NCBI RefSeq assembly: GCF_002498315.1
Contig: NZ_DAGX01000002.1
Span: 404,836-468,835 of the forward strand
Direction: 5' to 3'
Source: Methanofollis sp. UBA420
Lineage (GTDB): Archaea; Halobacteriota; Methanomicrobia; Methanomicrobiales; Methanofollaceae
DNA length: 64,000 nucleotides
Position numbers and translations under genes: made by a program. The notes beneath the pieces were generated by a model. The model saw only the letters and a program-made list of their open reading frames with translations, was not told where the DNA came from and did not search any database. Shown one piece after another: positions 29,088 to 39,257 of the stretch. Within the stretch, counting starts at the first letter, position 1. The number at the start of each line of letters is the position of its first letter.

Positions 29088-30575
29088 GTGATTGTTTTAT
29101 TGGCCGCTAAATGCCGCTTTTTTGATACCACCCTACGGGACGGCGAACAGACGCCGGGCGTCTCGCTGAAACCGTCGCAGAAACTTTCGATCGCAACCAT
29201 GCTCTCCGAGATCGGCATCGACACCGTCGAGGCCGGTTCAGCCGCCGCATCGGAGGGGGAGAGGGAGGCGATCAGGTTGATCGCGGATGCCGGACTCTCC
29301 GCCGAGGTCGCGACCTTTGTCAGGGCCCTGCAGGTGGACATCGACTATGCCGCGGAGTGCGGTGTCGACTGCGTCCACCTCGTCGTGCCGGCAAGCGACC
29401 TCCATATCAGGGCGAAGATGCGGAAGACCCGTGAGCAGGTCTGCACGATGGCATGGGACGCCGTGGAGTACGCAAAGGACCGGGGCCTTGTCGTCGAACT
29501 CTCCGGGGAGGACGCCTCCCGCGCCGACCCGGCCTTCCTCGCCCATCTCTTCAGGGGCGGGGTGGAGCGCGGCGCCGACCGCCTCTGCTTCTGCGACACC
29601 GTCGGGCTCATGACGCCCGAGAGGATCGCGGAGGTGGTCCCGGGCCTCCTCTTCGCGCCACTGAGCATCCACTGCCACGACGACCTCGGCTTCGCCCTCA
29701 CAAACACCTTCGCCGCCCTGAAGGCCGGAGCATCGGCTGCGCATGTCACCGTGAACGGTCTTGGCGAACGCGCCGGGAACACACCCCTCGAAGAGGTCGT
29801 GATGGCCCTGGAGGTGCTGTACGGCACGAAGACCGGGATCAGGACAGAAGGGCTCTACCACCTCGCGACCGAGGTCTCGAAGATGACGGGCGTGCCCCTG
29901 CCGACGAACAAAGCGATCGTCGGCGAGATGGCCTTCACCCACGAGAGCGGGATCCACGCCCACGGCGTGCTCCGCGAGGCGAGCACCTACGAGCCGATCG
30001 GCCCGGAACGCGTCGGCCGGACACGGCGGATCCTCCTCGGCAAACACTCGGGGTCGGCCTCGGTCAGGGCCGCCCTCCAGGAACTCGGTTATGCCTGCGA
30101 CGAGATGCAGCTCGCGGAGATCGTCGCCAGAGTTAAAAGCCTCGGAGACGAAGGTCGAAGGATCACCGATGCGGACCTGATGGCCATCGCCGACTCGGTG
30201 CTCAACCTCGTGCGCGAGCCGGTGATCCGGCTCAAGCAGGTGACGGTCGTGTCCGGGAGCAATGTCGTCCCCACCGCATCGGTCACGGTCACCGTCAACG
30301 GGGAAGAGGTGACCTGCGCCGCCACCGGCAACGGCCCGGTGGACGCCGCGGTCGAGGCCCTGCGCCGGTCCATCGCCGGCATCGGCGAGATCAGGCTCGA
30401 AGACTACCGGGTGGACGCGATCAGCGGAGGGACGGACGCCCTCGTCGATGTCACCGTCTGCCTGAGCAGGGACGGGCGCATGCTCACCTCGCGGGGGGCG
30501 CGGACCGACATCATCATGGGAAGCGTCGAGGCGATGGTCTCCGGGATGAACAGACTTCTCGAGGAGCAAAGATGA
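29088..30575 (+). CDS. leuA: 2-isopropylmalate synthase / citramalate synthase family
   Basis: 495 residues starting at a [18 protein letters not shown] carries the acetyl-CoA/2-oxoacid site, [16 protein letters not shown] the metal-binding histidines, and [16 protein letters not shown] the second signature. From about residue 370 there is a LeuA-type dimer regulatory domain for feedback control. It condenses acetyl-CoA with 2-oxoisovalerate (leucine route) or pyruvate (isoleucine route); homology alone does not separate LeuA from CimA in methanogens. Being upstream of and overlapping ilvB by four bases places it in branched-chain amino acid synthesis either way. Confidence 0.82.
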   Translation: MIVLLAAKCRFFDTTLRDGEQTPGVSLKPSQKLSIATMLSEIGIDTVEAGSAAASEGEREAIRLIADAGLSAEVATFVRALQVDIDYAAECGVDCVHLVVPASDLHIRAKMRKTREQVCTMAWDAVEYAKDRGLVVELSGEDASRADPAFLAHLFRGGVERGADRLCFCDTVGLMTPERIAEVVPGLLFAPLSIHCHDDLGFALTNTFAALKAGASAAHVTVNGLGERAGNTPLEEVVMALEVLYGTKTGIRTEGLYHLATEVSKMTGVPLPTNKAIVGEMAFTHESGIHAHGVLREASTYEPIGPERVGRTRRILLGKHSGSASVRAALQELGYACDEMQLAEIVARVKSLGDEGRRITDADLMAIADSVLNLVREPVIRLKQVTVVSGSNVVPTASVTVTVNGEEVTCAATGNGPVDAAVEALRRSIAGIGEIRLEDYRVDAISGGTDALVDVTVCLSRDGRMLTSRGARTDIIMGSVEAMVSGMNRLLEEQR

Positions 30576-32242
30576 AGACAGGAGCAAAACTGCTGGTTGA
30601 AAGCCTGCAGCGCGAGGGGGCCGAGACGATCTTCGGCTACCCCGGCGGGGCAGTCCTGCCGATCTATGACGAACTCTATGACGCACCTATCAGGCACATC
30701 CTGGTACGCCACGAGCAGGCGGCGGCCCACGCGGCCGACGGCTATGCCCGTGCGTCGGGGCGCGTAGGGGTATGTCTTGCCACCTCGGGGCCGGGCGCCT
30801 GCAACCTTGTCACCGGCATCGCCACCGCCTACATGGACTCGGTGCCCCTTGTCGCCATCACCGGTCAGGTCCCGACCTTCATGCTCGGGAACGACGCCTT
30901 CCAGGAGTCTGACATCACCGGGATCACGATGCCGGTCACGAAGCACAGTTACCTCGTCAAGAGGGCGGCCGATATCGGCCAGGTGATGAAGGACGCCTTC
31001 TATATCGCGGGCACGGGACGGCAGGGCCCTGTCCTGGTCGACATCCCGAAGGACGTGATGACCGCCCAGATCGACATTGAGCCGCCGATCGGCCGGGCAA
31101 AACTGAGAGGCTACCAGCCGACCTATGAGGGCCACGCCCTCCAGATCGAGAAGGCGGTCGCCCTCATCGGCGAGGCCGAGAGGCCCCTCCTGTACGTGGG
31201 TGGGGGCGTGATCGCCTCCGGGGCGTCTGAGGATGTGAGGAGACTCGCCGAACTGATGCTCATCCCGGTGACGACGACCCTGATGGGGCTCGGCGCCGTC
31301 CCCTGCGACCACCCCCTCAACCTCGGCATGATAGGGATGCACGGGACAGAGGCGGCGAACTACGCGGTCACCGAGTGCGACCTGCTCATCGCCGTCGGCG
31401 TCCGCTTCGACGACCGGGTGACAGGGAAGATCGATGCCTTCGCTCCCAATGCCCGCATCATCCACATCGACATCGACCCGGCCGAGATCGGGAAGAATAA
31501 GCCGGTCGATATCCCGATCGTCGGGGACGCCGGAAAAGTGCTCCAGAGCATCATCAGGCGGCTGATCAAGAAGGAGGGGCGGGAGATGTGGCTCGCCCGC
31601 GTCGGCCACTGGAAGGAGAAACAGACGGTCAGGGACGGGGAGGACGGCCTCTCGCCGGCCTATATCATCGGGGAGATGAGCGACCTCCTCGGCGACCGCG
31701 GCATCGTCGTCTCTGAGGTGGGGCAGAACCAGATGTGGGCGGCCCAGCACTACTGCTTCAGGCGGCCTCGGACCTGGATCTCCTCCGGAGGACTCGGGAC
31801 GATGGGCTACGGCTTCCCGGCGGCGATCGGGGCGCACTTCGCCAGGCCCGACGAGACGGTCGTCGACGTCGCGGGCGACGGGAGTTTCCAGATGAACATC
31901 CAGGAACTCGGCACCGTCGTCCAGTATAAGGTACCGGTGAAGGTGGTCGTCCTGAACAACATGTACCTCGGCATGGTGAGGCAGTGGCAGGAACTCTTCT
32001 ACGACCGCCGGTACTCGTACACCGAACTCCCGGCCGTGGACTTCGTCGGCATCGCCCGCGCCTACGGCGTCGATGGCATCAGGGTCGAGGAGAAGGAGGA
32101 GGTCAAGCCGGCACTTGAGGCGGCCTTTACCACAGACGGCCCATTCGTGCTCGACTTCAGGATCGAGAGGGAGGCAAACGTCTTCCCGATGGTCCCGGCC
32201 GGGGCGGCGATCAACGAGATGATTGGGAGGAGGCAGAGATGA
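30572..32242 (+). CDS. ilvB: Acetolactate synthase, catalytic subunit
   Basis: 556 residues. The glutamate that activates thiamine diphosphate is in [15 protein letters not shown]. The cofactor-binding motif [16 protein letters not shown] begins near residue 435. It joins two pyruvates (or pyruvate and 2-oxobutyrate) to make the first intermediate of valine and isoleucine synthesis. The start overlaps the leuA-like stop and the stop overlaps ilvN, both by four bases, so the three genes form a tight operon. Confidence 0.96.
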   Translation: MKTGAKLLVESLQREGAETIFGYPGGAVLPIYDELYDAPIRHILVRHEQAAAHAADGYARASGRVGVCLATSGPGACNLVTGIATAYMDSVPLVAITGQVPTFMLGNDAFQESDITGITMPVTKHSYLVKRAADIGQVMKDAFYIAGTGRQGPVLVDIPKDVMTAQIDIEPPIGRAKLRGYQPTYEGHALQIEKAVALIGEAERPLLYVGGGVIASGASEDVRRLAELMLIPVTTTLMGLGAVPCDHPLNLGMIGMHGTEAANYAVTECDLLIAVGVRFDDRVTGKIDAFAPNARIIHIDIDPAEIGKNKPVDIPIVGDAGKVLQSIIRRLIKKEGREMWLARVGHWKEKQTVRDGEDGLSPAYIIGEMSDLLGDRGIVVSEVGQNQMWAAQHYCFRRPRTWISSGGLGTMGYGFPAAIGAHFARPDETVVDVAGDGSFQMNIQELGTVVQYKVPVKVVVLNNMYLGMVRQWQELFYDRRYSYTELPAVDFVGIARAYGVDGIRVEEKEEVKPALEAAFTTDGPFVLDFRIEREANVFPMVPAGAAINEMIGRRQR

Positions 32243-32742
32243 AGTTCCACACCCTCCACGTCCTCGTCGAGAACAGGGCGGGCGTCCTCTCCCGGATCGC
32301 CGGACTCTTCTCCAGGCGGGGATTCAACATCGAGAGCCTGGCCGTCGGGACCTGCGAGGAGGCCGGGATGAGCAGGATGACCATCGTCGTCCTCGGGGAC
32401 GACGCCCAGATCGAGCAGGTCAAGAAGCAGTTGAACAAGCTCATCGACGTGATCAAGGTCTCCGACATCACCGAGCAGAGCACGGTCGCCCGCGAACTCG
32501 CCCTGATCAAGGTGGCGGCCGAGCCCGGCGAGACCAGGGCCGAGGTGATGCAGATCGCAAGCATCTTCAGGGCCCAGATCATCGACGTCGGGGCGAAGAC
32601 GGTCATCCTCGAGGTCACCGGCGACTCGGAGAAGATCGACGCCCTCGAAACCCTCCTCCGTCAGTACGGGATCAAGGAGTTCGTGCGGACCGGGAAGATC
32701 GCCCTCCTGCGGGGGCAGAAGGCGATCAAGAGCACGAAGTAG
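32239..32742 (+). CDS. ilvN: Acetolactate synthase, regulatory subunit
   Basis: 167 residues. The N-terminal ACT domain reads [27 protein letters not shown], here cited as two blocks [11 protein letters not shown] and RRGFNIESL; a second ACT-like C-terminal domain follows. It binds valine and restrains IlvB. It is the last gene of the operon; repeat DNA begins directly after it. Confidence 0.95.
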   Translation: MKFHTLHVLVENRAGVLSRIAGLFSRRGFNIESLAVGTCEEAGMSRMTIVVLGDDAQIEQVKKQLNKLIDVIKVSDITEQSTVARELALIKVAAEPGETRAEVMQIASIFRAQIIDVGAKTVILEVTGDSEKIDALETLLRQYGIKEFVRTGKIALLRGQKAIKSTK

Positions 32743-33340
32743 GGATTGCCACCCGGAGGAAAGAGCTGACCCCCTCCCTTCCCCACAATCGAGACCGGGG
32801 GCTCCTCGAAGACCTTTGGTCTTCTCGAACTCGCTATCGCTCGTTGCCCCTGGACAGCGAAAATCAAAGATTTTCTCGACTTCCTCCAGTCGTCCCCCAA
32901 CTCGGGACAGGATGGGGGACGAAAGAACACGAGATTCAGAGAAGAGAGATTCCCATCTCCTCTCTATCCTGAGCGGGGACGACCGAAGGGAGTTGAGAAG
33001 ACCATCAGGTCTTCGCTGGTAGCCCCCCAGCACAGGCACACCAGAACAGGAATTCTGTAGACCAAAAATTAAAGATTTTCTCGACTCCTTCCTGTCGTTC
33101 CCCCTAGAGTTGAAGATATTCGACACCCCTCATCACGACAAAACCTTCACTCCTCTCAACCCCTATACCGGGCATCCCCCGGATCGAACCGACATCCCCC
33201 GCGGATCTCCCCTCTCTCCCTCCTCCTGCGTGTACCCCCCCATCCCACGCGAATAAGGTCTGATTTCCCGTATCACGGACAGCACCCCCGCCAGGCACCG
33301 ATTGTGTTATATGTTAGCATGCCACACGTTAGCACAGCAT
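32743..33340. repeat. Dense repeat block between ilvN and the symporter genes
   Basis: Several family units lie in 32745-33113, in both orientations. Hairpins: GAAGACC-TTT-GGTCTTC (32808-32824), GAAAATC-AAA-GATTTTC (32859-32875) and GAAGACC-ATCA-GGTCTTC (32997-33014). The conserved core GACCGAAGGGAGTTGAGAA precedes the third directly, and minus-strand versions of it flank the first two. TCTATCCTGAGCGGGGACG is at 32963-32981. The rest up to 33340 has no gene; the motif TGTTAGCATG/ACGTTAGCAC recurs at 33312-33334 just before the small membrane protein. Confidence 0.75.
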
Positions 33341-33448
33341 ATGATCGGACTTCCTTTTGAGACTCTGGCACTCGTCGGAACAGCATTCATCTCAGTCACC
33401 GCCCTCCTCCTGGTCTGGGCCTTCCTCTTCAAAGAGGTCGAGGCATGA
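33341..33448 (+). CDS. Small membrane protein, partner of the sodium/solute symporter
   Basis: 35 residues: a short polar start, one membrane helix (LALVGTAFISVTALLLVWAF) and a charged tail FKEVEA. It ends in ATGA, with the ATG of the symporter overlapping its stop, so translation is coupled. Tiny single-span proteins encoded just before SSS-family symporters are a recurring arrangement and are annotated in some genomes as symporter small accessory proteins. Its job, perhaps assembly or stability, is not established. Confidence 0.75.
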   Translation: MIGLPFETLALVGTAFISVTALLLVWAFLFKEVEA

Positions 33449-34947
33449 TAGAACCGATTACCGGAGGTATCATCGGGCTCTACTTCGTCGTCCTCCTGGC
33501 CATCGGAGCATGGGCATCGAAGAAGATCCACAACACCGAGGACTACATCGTCGCCGGCAGGTCGCTCGGCTTCTGGGTCTTCACCATCCTGATGATCTCC
33601 TCGATCTGCTCGGGCATGACCCTCCTCGGCGTCAGCGGCCTTGGTTTCACCACAGGGTGGCCGTCGATCTGGGAGCAACTCTTCGTCCCTCTTGCGGCGT
33701 CCTTCTGTATCATCGTCTTCGGGGTCAAACTCCACAGGATCGGGAAGCAGAACGGTTACCTGACGGTCGAGGACTACTTCGCCCACCGTTTCGAGAGCCC
33801 GCAGGCGATGCGGGGTCTCTCGGCCCTTGCCGGCATTATCGTCTCCCTCATCTACCTTGTCGGCCAGTACACCGCTATCTCGATCGTCCTAGTCTGGCTC
33901 TTCGGCCTGCCCCACTGGGAAGCGCTGATCATCTCCGGCGTGATCATCACGGCCTACACTGTCGTCGGCGGGCTGTACGCCGTCTCCTGGACGACGGTCA
34001 TTCAGGGCGGCCTTCTGATCGTCGGCGTGATCGCCATCGCTCCTGTCCTGATCATGAAGGCCGGCGGGATGGCGCACATCAATGAGGTGATGGCAGGAGT
34101 CGACCCGAACCTGGTCCAGCCGTACCTCACCGAGGGCATGGCCTTCACACCGGAGTTCCTCTTCTCCTTCGGGCTGATGCTCGTCGTGGGCCTCGCCTGC
34201 GCCCCGCATGTGATCAACAATGTCCTCGCCGCGAAGGAGGAGAGGTACTTCAAGTGGTCGCCCCTGATCGCCTTTGCCGTCTACGCGGTGGTCATGCTCC
34301 TCGTCAAGTTCGCCGGCTTTGCCGGGCGCGTCCTCGTCGAGGAGGGGCAGATCGCCCTGCCGGCCGTCCCGAACGCCCAGGACTACATCTTCATATCAGG
34401 GCTCGAATATGCCATGCCCAACATCTGGGTCTGGTCGTTCTTCGCCGTCATCGTGCTCGCGGCCGTGATGTCGACGACCGACCGACTGATGCTCACCGTG
34501 GGCACGATGTTTGCCTGGGACATCTGGAAGAACCTCTTCAGGCCGTCGGCGACCGACAGGGAGACCCTCCTCGTCTCCCGGGTTGCGGTCGTGGTGGCGG
34601 CCGGCGGGACACTCCTCCTCGCGGTCAATCCCCCGGAGATGCTCGCCTGGCTGATGTGGTCGGGCATCGGGATCATGCTCTCCACTTTCGCGGTGCCTCT
34701 CCTTGCCGGTCTGTACTGGCGGGGCGCGACACGTGAAGGCGCCCTCGCCTCGATGGCGGCAGGTCTCGTCTCGGGCGGTGTGCTCGGCTACTGGTACTAT
34801 GTGGTCGACAAACTCCCTGTCCACTTCAGCCTCTACGCCGTCGTCATCTCGGCGGTCGCGATGGTCGCGGTCAGCCTCATGACCCGGAAGACCGATGCGA
34901 AGGTGCTGGACACCACCCTCACCGGCGGCTTCATCCAGCCCAGATAA
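33445..34947 (+). CDS. Sodium:solute symporter (SSS family)
   Basis: 500 residues with about 13 membrane spans. NTEDYIVAGRSLGFW in the first loop and GLYAVSWTTVIQGGLLIVG further on are SSS hallmarks; ITAYTVVGGLYAV forms part of the sodium-binding helix 5 region. It uses the sodium gradient to import an organic solute, possibly an amino acid or carboxylate (it is nearer to the PutP/PanF branch than to sugar symporters, an inference from general pattern only). The overlapping 35-residue gene upstream is probably its partner. Confidence 0.9.
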   Translation: MIEPITGGIIGLYFVVLLAIGAWASKKIHNTEDYIVAGRSLGFWVFTILMISSICSGMTLLGVSGLGFTTGWPSIWEQLFVPLAASFCIIVFGVKLHRIGKQNGYLTVEDYFAHRFESPQAMRGLSALAGIIVSLIYLVGQYTAISIVLVWLFGLPHWEALIISGVIITAYTVVGGLYAVSWTTVIQGGLLIVGVIAIAPVLIMKAGGMAHINEVMAGVDPNLVQPYLTEGMAFTPEFLFSFGLMLVVGLACAPHVINNVLAAKEERYFKWSPLIAFAVYAVVMLLVKFAGFAGRVLVEEGQIALPAVPNAQDYIFISGLEYAMPNIWVWSFFAVIVLAAVMSTTDRLMLTVGTMFAWDIWKNLFRPSATDRETLLVSRVAVVVAAGGTLLLAVNPPEMLAWLMWSGIGIMLSTFAVPLLAGLYWRGATREGALASMAAGLVSGGVLGYWYYVVDKLPVHFSLYAVVISAVAMVAVSLMTRKTDAKVLDTTLTGGFIQPR

Positions 34948-35207
34948 TACTAATACTCTTTTTTCAGCTCCGGGGAACCGCTTGCCAGACGGTTCTCTGA
35001 AAAATACCGCAGCCATTTTTCATGGCAACCCCCCTCTTCTCCCTGCCAGATCCGAAGATGGGCGCGGTCCATTCCAGGCCCTATCCTGACAGGGGGAACG
35101 ACCGAAAAGATCAGGAGAAAGCCATCGGTCTTCGAGAGGTGGCTCCCGGCACAGGCAGACCGCAAAGATTCTACTATTTATGATTGGCATTCCCATAGAG
35201 AGATCAT
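34948..35207. repeat. Repeat remnant in front of mdh
   Basis: About 34970-35175 holds a worn family copy: CCAGGCCCTATCCTGACAGGGGG, split here as CCCTATCCTGACAGG at 35079-35093, the core variant CGACCGAAAAGATCAGGAGAA (35098-35118) and an imperfect hairpin GAAAGCC-ATC-GGTCTTC (35116-35132). It ends in GGCACAGGCAG...GATTCTAC at 35150-35175. The mdh TATA-like CTACTATTTATG (35172-35183) abuts this end, so the element may have contributed promoter sequence. Confidence 0.5.
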
Positions 35208-36080
35208 ATGACAAGCCTCGCTGTGATCGGAACCGGCAGAGTCGGTGGCGAAGTCGCATTTCTCGCCGCAGCGCAGGGGCTCGTCGACGACCTCATCCTC
35301 TGCGACGCCGTCAAGCCCCTCGAACGCGCGCAGGTCCTTGATATCGGACACGCGGCCTTCGACGTCTCGATCGGGACCGACCCCGCCCTCATCAGGGACG
35401 CGGACATCTGCGTGTTTACCGCGGGCAGCCCGAGAACCCCCGATGTCAGGACGCGGGCAGACCTTCTCTCCGCAAACCTCCCAGTTCTCGGTGACTGCTG
35501 CCGCCACCTCGGCTCATTCGGCGGCGTCCTTATCACCGTCACCAACCCCATGGACGTGAACAACTACTACCTTAGCCACTGCCTCGACCTCGAACCGTCG
35601 CGGTGCATCGGTTTCGGCGGGCAACTCGACAGCGCCCGCTTCGTGTACCGGATGGCAGACGACGGCGTGCATGCTCCTGATGCTCTGGTCCTCGGCGAAC
35701 ACGGGGAACATCAGGTCCCGGTCTTCTCCCGCCTCGGCGTCCCTGTCCCTGAGGCACAGCGCGACGCGGTGCTCGCTCACCTCAGGGGAGCGAGCATGGA
35801 GGTGATCAAGGGAAAGGGCGGCACGGTCTTCGGACCCGCCGCGCATATCGTCAGGTTGGTCGAAGCGGCTCTCGGCAGGCGACCCGACGAGGTGATCCCG
35901 TGCTCGTGCATCGTCGACGGCGAATACGACCTCTCCGGTCTTTCCATAGGCCTCCCGGCCAGAATCGGCAGGGAAGGGATCAGGAAGGTCGTCGAATGGG
36001 ACCTCGACTCATGGGAGAGGCAGAAACTCGACGAAGCGGCATCGTTCATCGGGAAACTCTGCAGGGATCTCCATGTCTGA
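35208..36080 (+). CDS. mdh: Malate dehydrogenase (LDH/MDH family)
   Basis: 290 residues. IGTGRVGGEVAF is the NAD-binding loop. GSPRTPDVRTRADLL is the mobile substrate loop, where the Arg after the proline favours malate/oxaloacetate over lactate, and VLGEHGEHQVP contains the catalytic His. It interconverts malate and oxaloacetate in the partial TCA route used for biosynthesis. The loop carries one extra residue relative to the usual PRKPGM-R spacing. The 3' end overlaps polB by eight bases. Confidence 0.88.
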   Translation: MTSLAVIGTGRVGGEVAFLAAAQGLVDDLILCDAVKPLERAQVLDIGHAAFDVSIGTDPALIRDADICVFTAGSPRTPDVRTRADLLSANLPVLGDCCRHLGSFGGVLITVTNPMDVNNYYLSHCLDLEPSRCIGFGGQLDSARFVYRMADDGVHAPDALVLGEHGEHQVPVFSRLGVPVPEAQRDAVLAHLRGASMEVIKGKGGTVFGPAAHIVRLVEAALGRRPDEVIPCSCIVDGEYDLSGLSIGLPARIGREGIRKVVEWDLDSWERQKLDEAASFIGKLCRDLHV

Positions 36081-38523
36081 GAAACAGGCGACCCTCTTTG
36101 AGGGCGCAAAGCCCGGCATCAGGATCGCGATCAACCAGGTGGAGTACACCGTCTCGGGCACCGGCCCGATCGTCCACATCTTCGGCCGCGAACCGGACGG
36201 CAGGGCCGTGCACCTCCAGGTGACAGGCGTGCGGCCATATTTCTATGCGCCTGTCGACGAGGTCGCGGAGATGGTGGCAAAAAAGACCCTCCCCTCTCAG
36301 GTCACCGCAGTGGACGACCCCCTCTATCACTCGATCAAGGGGGAGGACCTGAAGCGCCTGTACACCTTCAGGCCGACAGACGTGCGCGACATCCGTGACC
36401 TCTACTCACACCACTTCGAGGCCGACATCCCCTTTGCGACGCGCTATATGATCGACGCCAGCCTCACCGGCGGGGTCGAGGCGCCCGCGGAGATCGCCGA
36501 CCAGACCGAGGTCTCCCCAGTGGAGGTCGAGGCCCCGGCCCGCCTCTGTTTCATCGATATCGAGTGCGAGGACGTGCGGGGCTTCCCCGAACCCGGGCGT
36601 GACGCCATCATCTGCATCACCGCCTGGGACTCCTTCGACGACGCCTACTCCACCTTCCTGTACGCCTCGCCCGGCACCTCGCCCTCCTTCTCCGAGGAAT
36701 GGACCGCGAAGAACGGGTGCCTCTGGAAGGGGAAGAGCAGGCACACCGTCTGCTCGTACGCCACCGAAGTAGAGATGCTCAAGGCCTTTGTCGCCTATAT
36801 CAGGGAGAAAGACCCTGACATCCTCTCCGGCTGGAACTTCACCGACTTCGACTTCCCCTACATCACCGGCAGGATGCAGGCCCTCCGTCTCAACCCCGCC
36901 GACCTCTCCCGCCTCCCCGGCATGACCGAGCGGGCCGCGGTGCGGGGCCGGGCCCTCTTCGACCTCCTCACCGCCTACAAAAAACTCCAGCCCTCGCAGA
37001 AGGAGTCATACCGCCTCGACGCCATCGCCGAGGAGGAGGTCGGCGAGAGGAAGGTCCGCTACACCGGCACGGTCAGCGGCCTCTGGGCCGACGACCCGGA
37101 GAAACTCGTCGAGTACAACTGCACAGACGTCGAACTCTGCGTGCGCATCAATGAGAAGAACAACATCGTGGACTTCTACCGCATGATCGCACGCTACGTC
37201 GGCGTACCCCTCGACCGCACCCTCAACTCCTCCAATGTCATCGACATCTACATCCTGAGAAAGGCGCACGGAAAGTTCGTCCTCCCGTCCAAGGGGAACG
37301 TCGTCGCCGACGAGTTCGAGGGCGCCACCGTCTTCGAACCCTCTCTCGGCGTGAAGGAGAATGTCGTCGTCCTCGACCTCAAGTCCCTGTACCCGATGGC
37401 GATGATGACCATCAATGCCTCGCCCGAGACCAAGGACCCGTCAGGCGAACTCACGGCGCCAAACGGCATCAGGTTCAGGAAGAACCCTGACGGCCTGACC
37501 CGGAGCATCCTTGCAGAGTTGATGGCCGAGCGCGACTCCCTGAAGAAGCGCCGGAACGAGCACCCGTACGGCTCGCCAGGGTACATCCTCCTCGACCTCC
37601 AGCAGGGCGTGATCAAGGTGATCATGAACACCTACTACGGTGTCTCTGGATACTCCCGGTTCAGGCTGTACGACCGGGAGATCGGCGCCGCGGTCACCTC
37701 GGTCGGCCGTGCGATCATCGGGCACACGCGGCAGGTGATCACCGGCATGGGCTACTCCGTGCTGTACGGGGACACCGACTCGTGCATGGTCGAACTCCCG
37801 AATGCACCTCTGGAGGAGACAATCACGATGGCCCGTGCGATCGAGGCGCGTCTCAATGAGAGTTACTCGGTCTTTGCACGGGAAACCCTCCATGCCGACC
37901 GCCACTACTTCTCCATCAAGTTCGAGAAGATCTATGCCCGTTTCTTCCAGGCAGGCAAGAAAAAGCGGTACGCAGGCCACCTGGTCTGGAAGGAGGGAGT
38001 CGAGGCCGACAAGATCGACATCGTCGGTTTCGAGATGAGGAGGAGCGATTCGCCCCAGATCACGCGCGAGGTGCAGGAGCAGATCCTTTCCCTCATACTG
38101 AAGGGGGCACCCCTCTCCGAGGTGAAGGCATTCCTCGGCAACGTGATCAGGACGTACCGCCGCGGCGGTTATTCCCTCGACGAGGTCGGGATCCCGGGCG
38201 GCATCGGGAAGGCGCTGGAAGAGTACGAGATCAAGGACGCGCATATCAGGGGTGCGATCTACTCGAATACCTATCTTGGCACCGACTTCAAGAGAGGGAG
38301 CAAGCCAAAGAGGATCTATATCCGGTCGGTGACGGCGAAGTACCCCCAGACCGACGTGATGGACTTCGAGTACGCCGATCAGGTGCCGCCCGAGTTTGTG
38401 GTGGACTGGGAGACGATGCTCGAGAAGACGATCAAGCAACCGATCGAACGGATCATCGAACCCCTGGGATGGACCTGGACCGACGTCGACCCTTCCAGGA
38501 CAACCCTCTTCGACTTTGCGTGA
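36073..38523 (+). CDS. polB: DNA polymerase, family B
   Basis: 816 residues, no intein. Exonuclease motifs: CFIDIECEDV (Exo I), GWNFTDFDFPYI (Exo II) and VEYNCTDVELCV (Exo III). Polymerase motifs: VLDLKSLYPMAMMTINAS (A), MNTYYGVSGYSRFRLYD (B) and LYGDTDSCMVE (C). It is a proofreading replicative or repair polymerase. Starting inside the end of mdh suggests co-transcription. A strong inverted repeat follows the stop. Confidence 0.97.
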   Translation: MSEKQATLFEGAKPGIRIAINQVEYTVSGTGPIVHIFGREPDGRAVHLQVTGVRPYFYAPVDEVAEMVAKKTLPSQVTAVDDPLYHSIKGEDLKRLYTFRPTDVRDIRDLYSHHFEADIPFATRYMIDASLTGGVEAPAEIADQTEVSPVEVEAPARLCFIDIECEDVRGFPEPGRDAIICITAWDSFDDAYSTFLYASPGTSPSFSEEWTAKNGCLWKGKSRHTVCSYATEVEMLKAFVAYIREKDPDILSGWNFTDFDFPYITGRMQALRLNPADLSRLPGMTERAAVRGRALFDLLTAYKKLQPSQKESYRLDAIAEEEVGERKVRYTGTVSGLWADDPEKLVEYNCTDVELCVRINEKNNIVDFYRMIARYVGVPLDRTLNSSNVIDIYILRKAHGKFVLPSKGNVVADEFEGATVFEPSLGVKENVVVLDLKSLYPMAMMTINASPETKDPSGELTAPNGIRFRKNPDGLTRSILAELMAERDSLKKRRNEHPYGSPGYILLDLQQGVIKVIMNTYYGVSGYSRFRLYDREIGAAVTSVGRAIIGHTRQVITGMGYSVLYGDTDSCMVELPNAPLEETITMARAIEARLNESYSVFARETLHADRHYFSIKFEKIYARFFQAGKKKRYAGHLVWKEGVEADKIDIVGFEMRRSDSPQITREVQEQILSLILKGAPLSEVKAFLGNVIRTYRRGGYSLDEVGIPGGIGKALEEYEIKDAHIRGAIYSNTYLGTDFKRGSKPKRIYIRSVTAKYPQTDVMDFEYADQVPPEFVVDWETMLEKTIKQPIERIIEPLGWTWTDVDPSRTTLFDFA

Positions 38524-38570
38524 GGAGCGGGCCGTCGGGAATCTGAAGTGCGACCTATAGGCGGTTTACA

Positions 38571-38617
38571 GTGGGGGTGCGGTGCCATCATGGAAACCAG
38601 GGATGGCACGCCCCCAC
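38571..38617. terminator. Inverted repeat between polB and the small basic-protein gene
   Basis: GTGGGGGTGCGGTGCCATC pairs with GATGGCACGCCCCCAC across a 12-base loop, leaving a three-base bulge. The position between two convergent genes fits a shared transcript end or an RNA-stabilising stem. No long T-run follows directly, so the terminator role is tentative. Confidence 0.45.
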
Positions 38618-38700
38618 AAAACGAGGGGAGACGGGACGGACACAAAATGAAAAGGTTCAGATTTTCAGGGCGGAAGATGCCCTGCAACCCACTATAATCC

Positions 38701-38862
38701 TTAGTTTCGTCTCTTATTCTTTTTGTTGGCTGCGATCTTCTCTTTTGACGTCATGGGAGCGTTCTTGACCACGGGTTCTGTCTTTTCGGCTCCTGCCGGT
38801 GATTTTACATCCGTACTTTCCGTTTTGGGACTCTTACCCTTTGGACTGCTCTGACCTTTCAT
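38701..38862 (-). CDS. Very small lysine-rich protein, copy A
   Basis: 53 residues from the ATG at 38862: MKGQSSPKGKSPKTESTD, then EKTEPVVKNAP and the basic end TSKEKIAANKKNKRRN. It is low-complexity, disordered by composition, and strongly basic. A TATA box GTATATATTC (38885-38894 as read on the plus strand) is only about 25 bases before the ATG, so the mRNA should be nearly leaderless. The gene at 39093 encodes a similar protein with the same promoter layout. The longer frame upstream of this ATG is not needed. Nucleic-acid binding is possible from composition, but no family is recognised. Confidence 0.6.
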   Translation of the reverse strand: MKGQSSPKGKSPKTESTDVKSPAGAEKTEPVVKNAPMTSKEKIAANKKNKRRN

Positions 38863-39092
38863 AATGTGTCCAATGGTGTTGAAGTGTATATATTCTCCTG
38901 TCGGATACGTAATCAAGCGCCGAAAAAAGATCTATTTTAAAAAATACGCGACGAGATCCGGATACGCCCCGAACCTTCTTCGGCCAGGCATCGGCCCTGC
39001 CCCGGGACGGGATATGTGCAGTGCCGTCTCCTGGAGCAGGAGGAGATTTATCCTGGGATTAGCCCGAACATTTGGTACGGTTCAGATAAATG
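38863..39092. other. Gap between the two small basic-protein genes
   Basis: Holds the TATA box of copy A (38885-38894). The remainder is A-rich near 38925-38950 and then GC-rich, with nothing recognisable. Confidence 0.4.
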
Positions 39093-39257
39093 TCAGTGCT
39101 TTTTTCCTTTCTTCATTTTTGCGGCGTATTTGTCCTTGAGCGAGTCGATCTTCTCCTTTGAGAGGGTCTCTTCGGCCTTTGACTTTGCCGGTGATGGGGC
39201 GCCCGGACCTTCCGTTGCCTTGTGCCCTTTTGTCTTCTGTTCGCCCTGTTTTTTCAT
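39093..39257 (-). CDS. Very small lysine-rich protein, copy B
   Basis: 54 residues from the ATG at 39257: MKKQGEQKTKGHKATEGPG, then SPAKSKAEETLSKEKID and DKYAAKMKKGKKH. It shares with copy A the MK-x-Q start, the SPxK motifs and an SKEKI segment leading to a lysine-rich tail. The TATA box (39282-39291 on the plus strand, GTATATATTT) again lies about 25 bases before the ATG. Two adjacent copies of so short a protein with equal promoters suggest a real, well-expressed family rather than chance frames. Confidence 0.6.
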   Translation of the reverse strand: MKKQGEQKTKGHKATEGPGAPSPAKSKAEETLSKEKIDSLKDKYAAKMKKGKKH

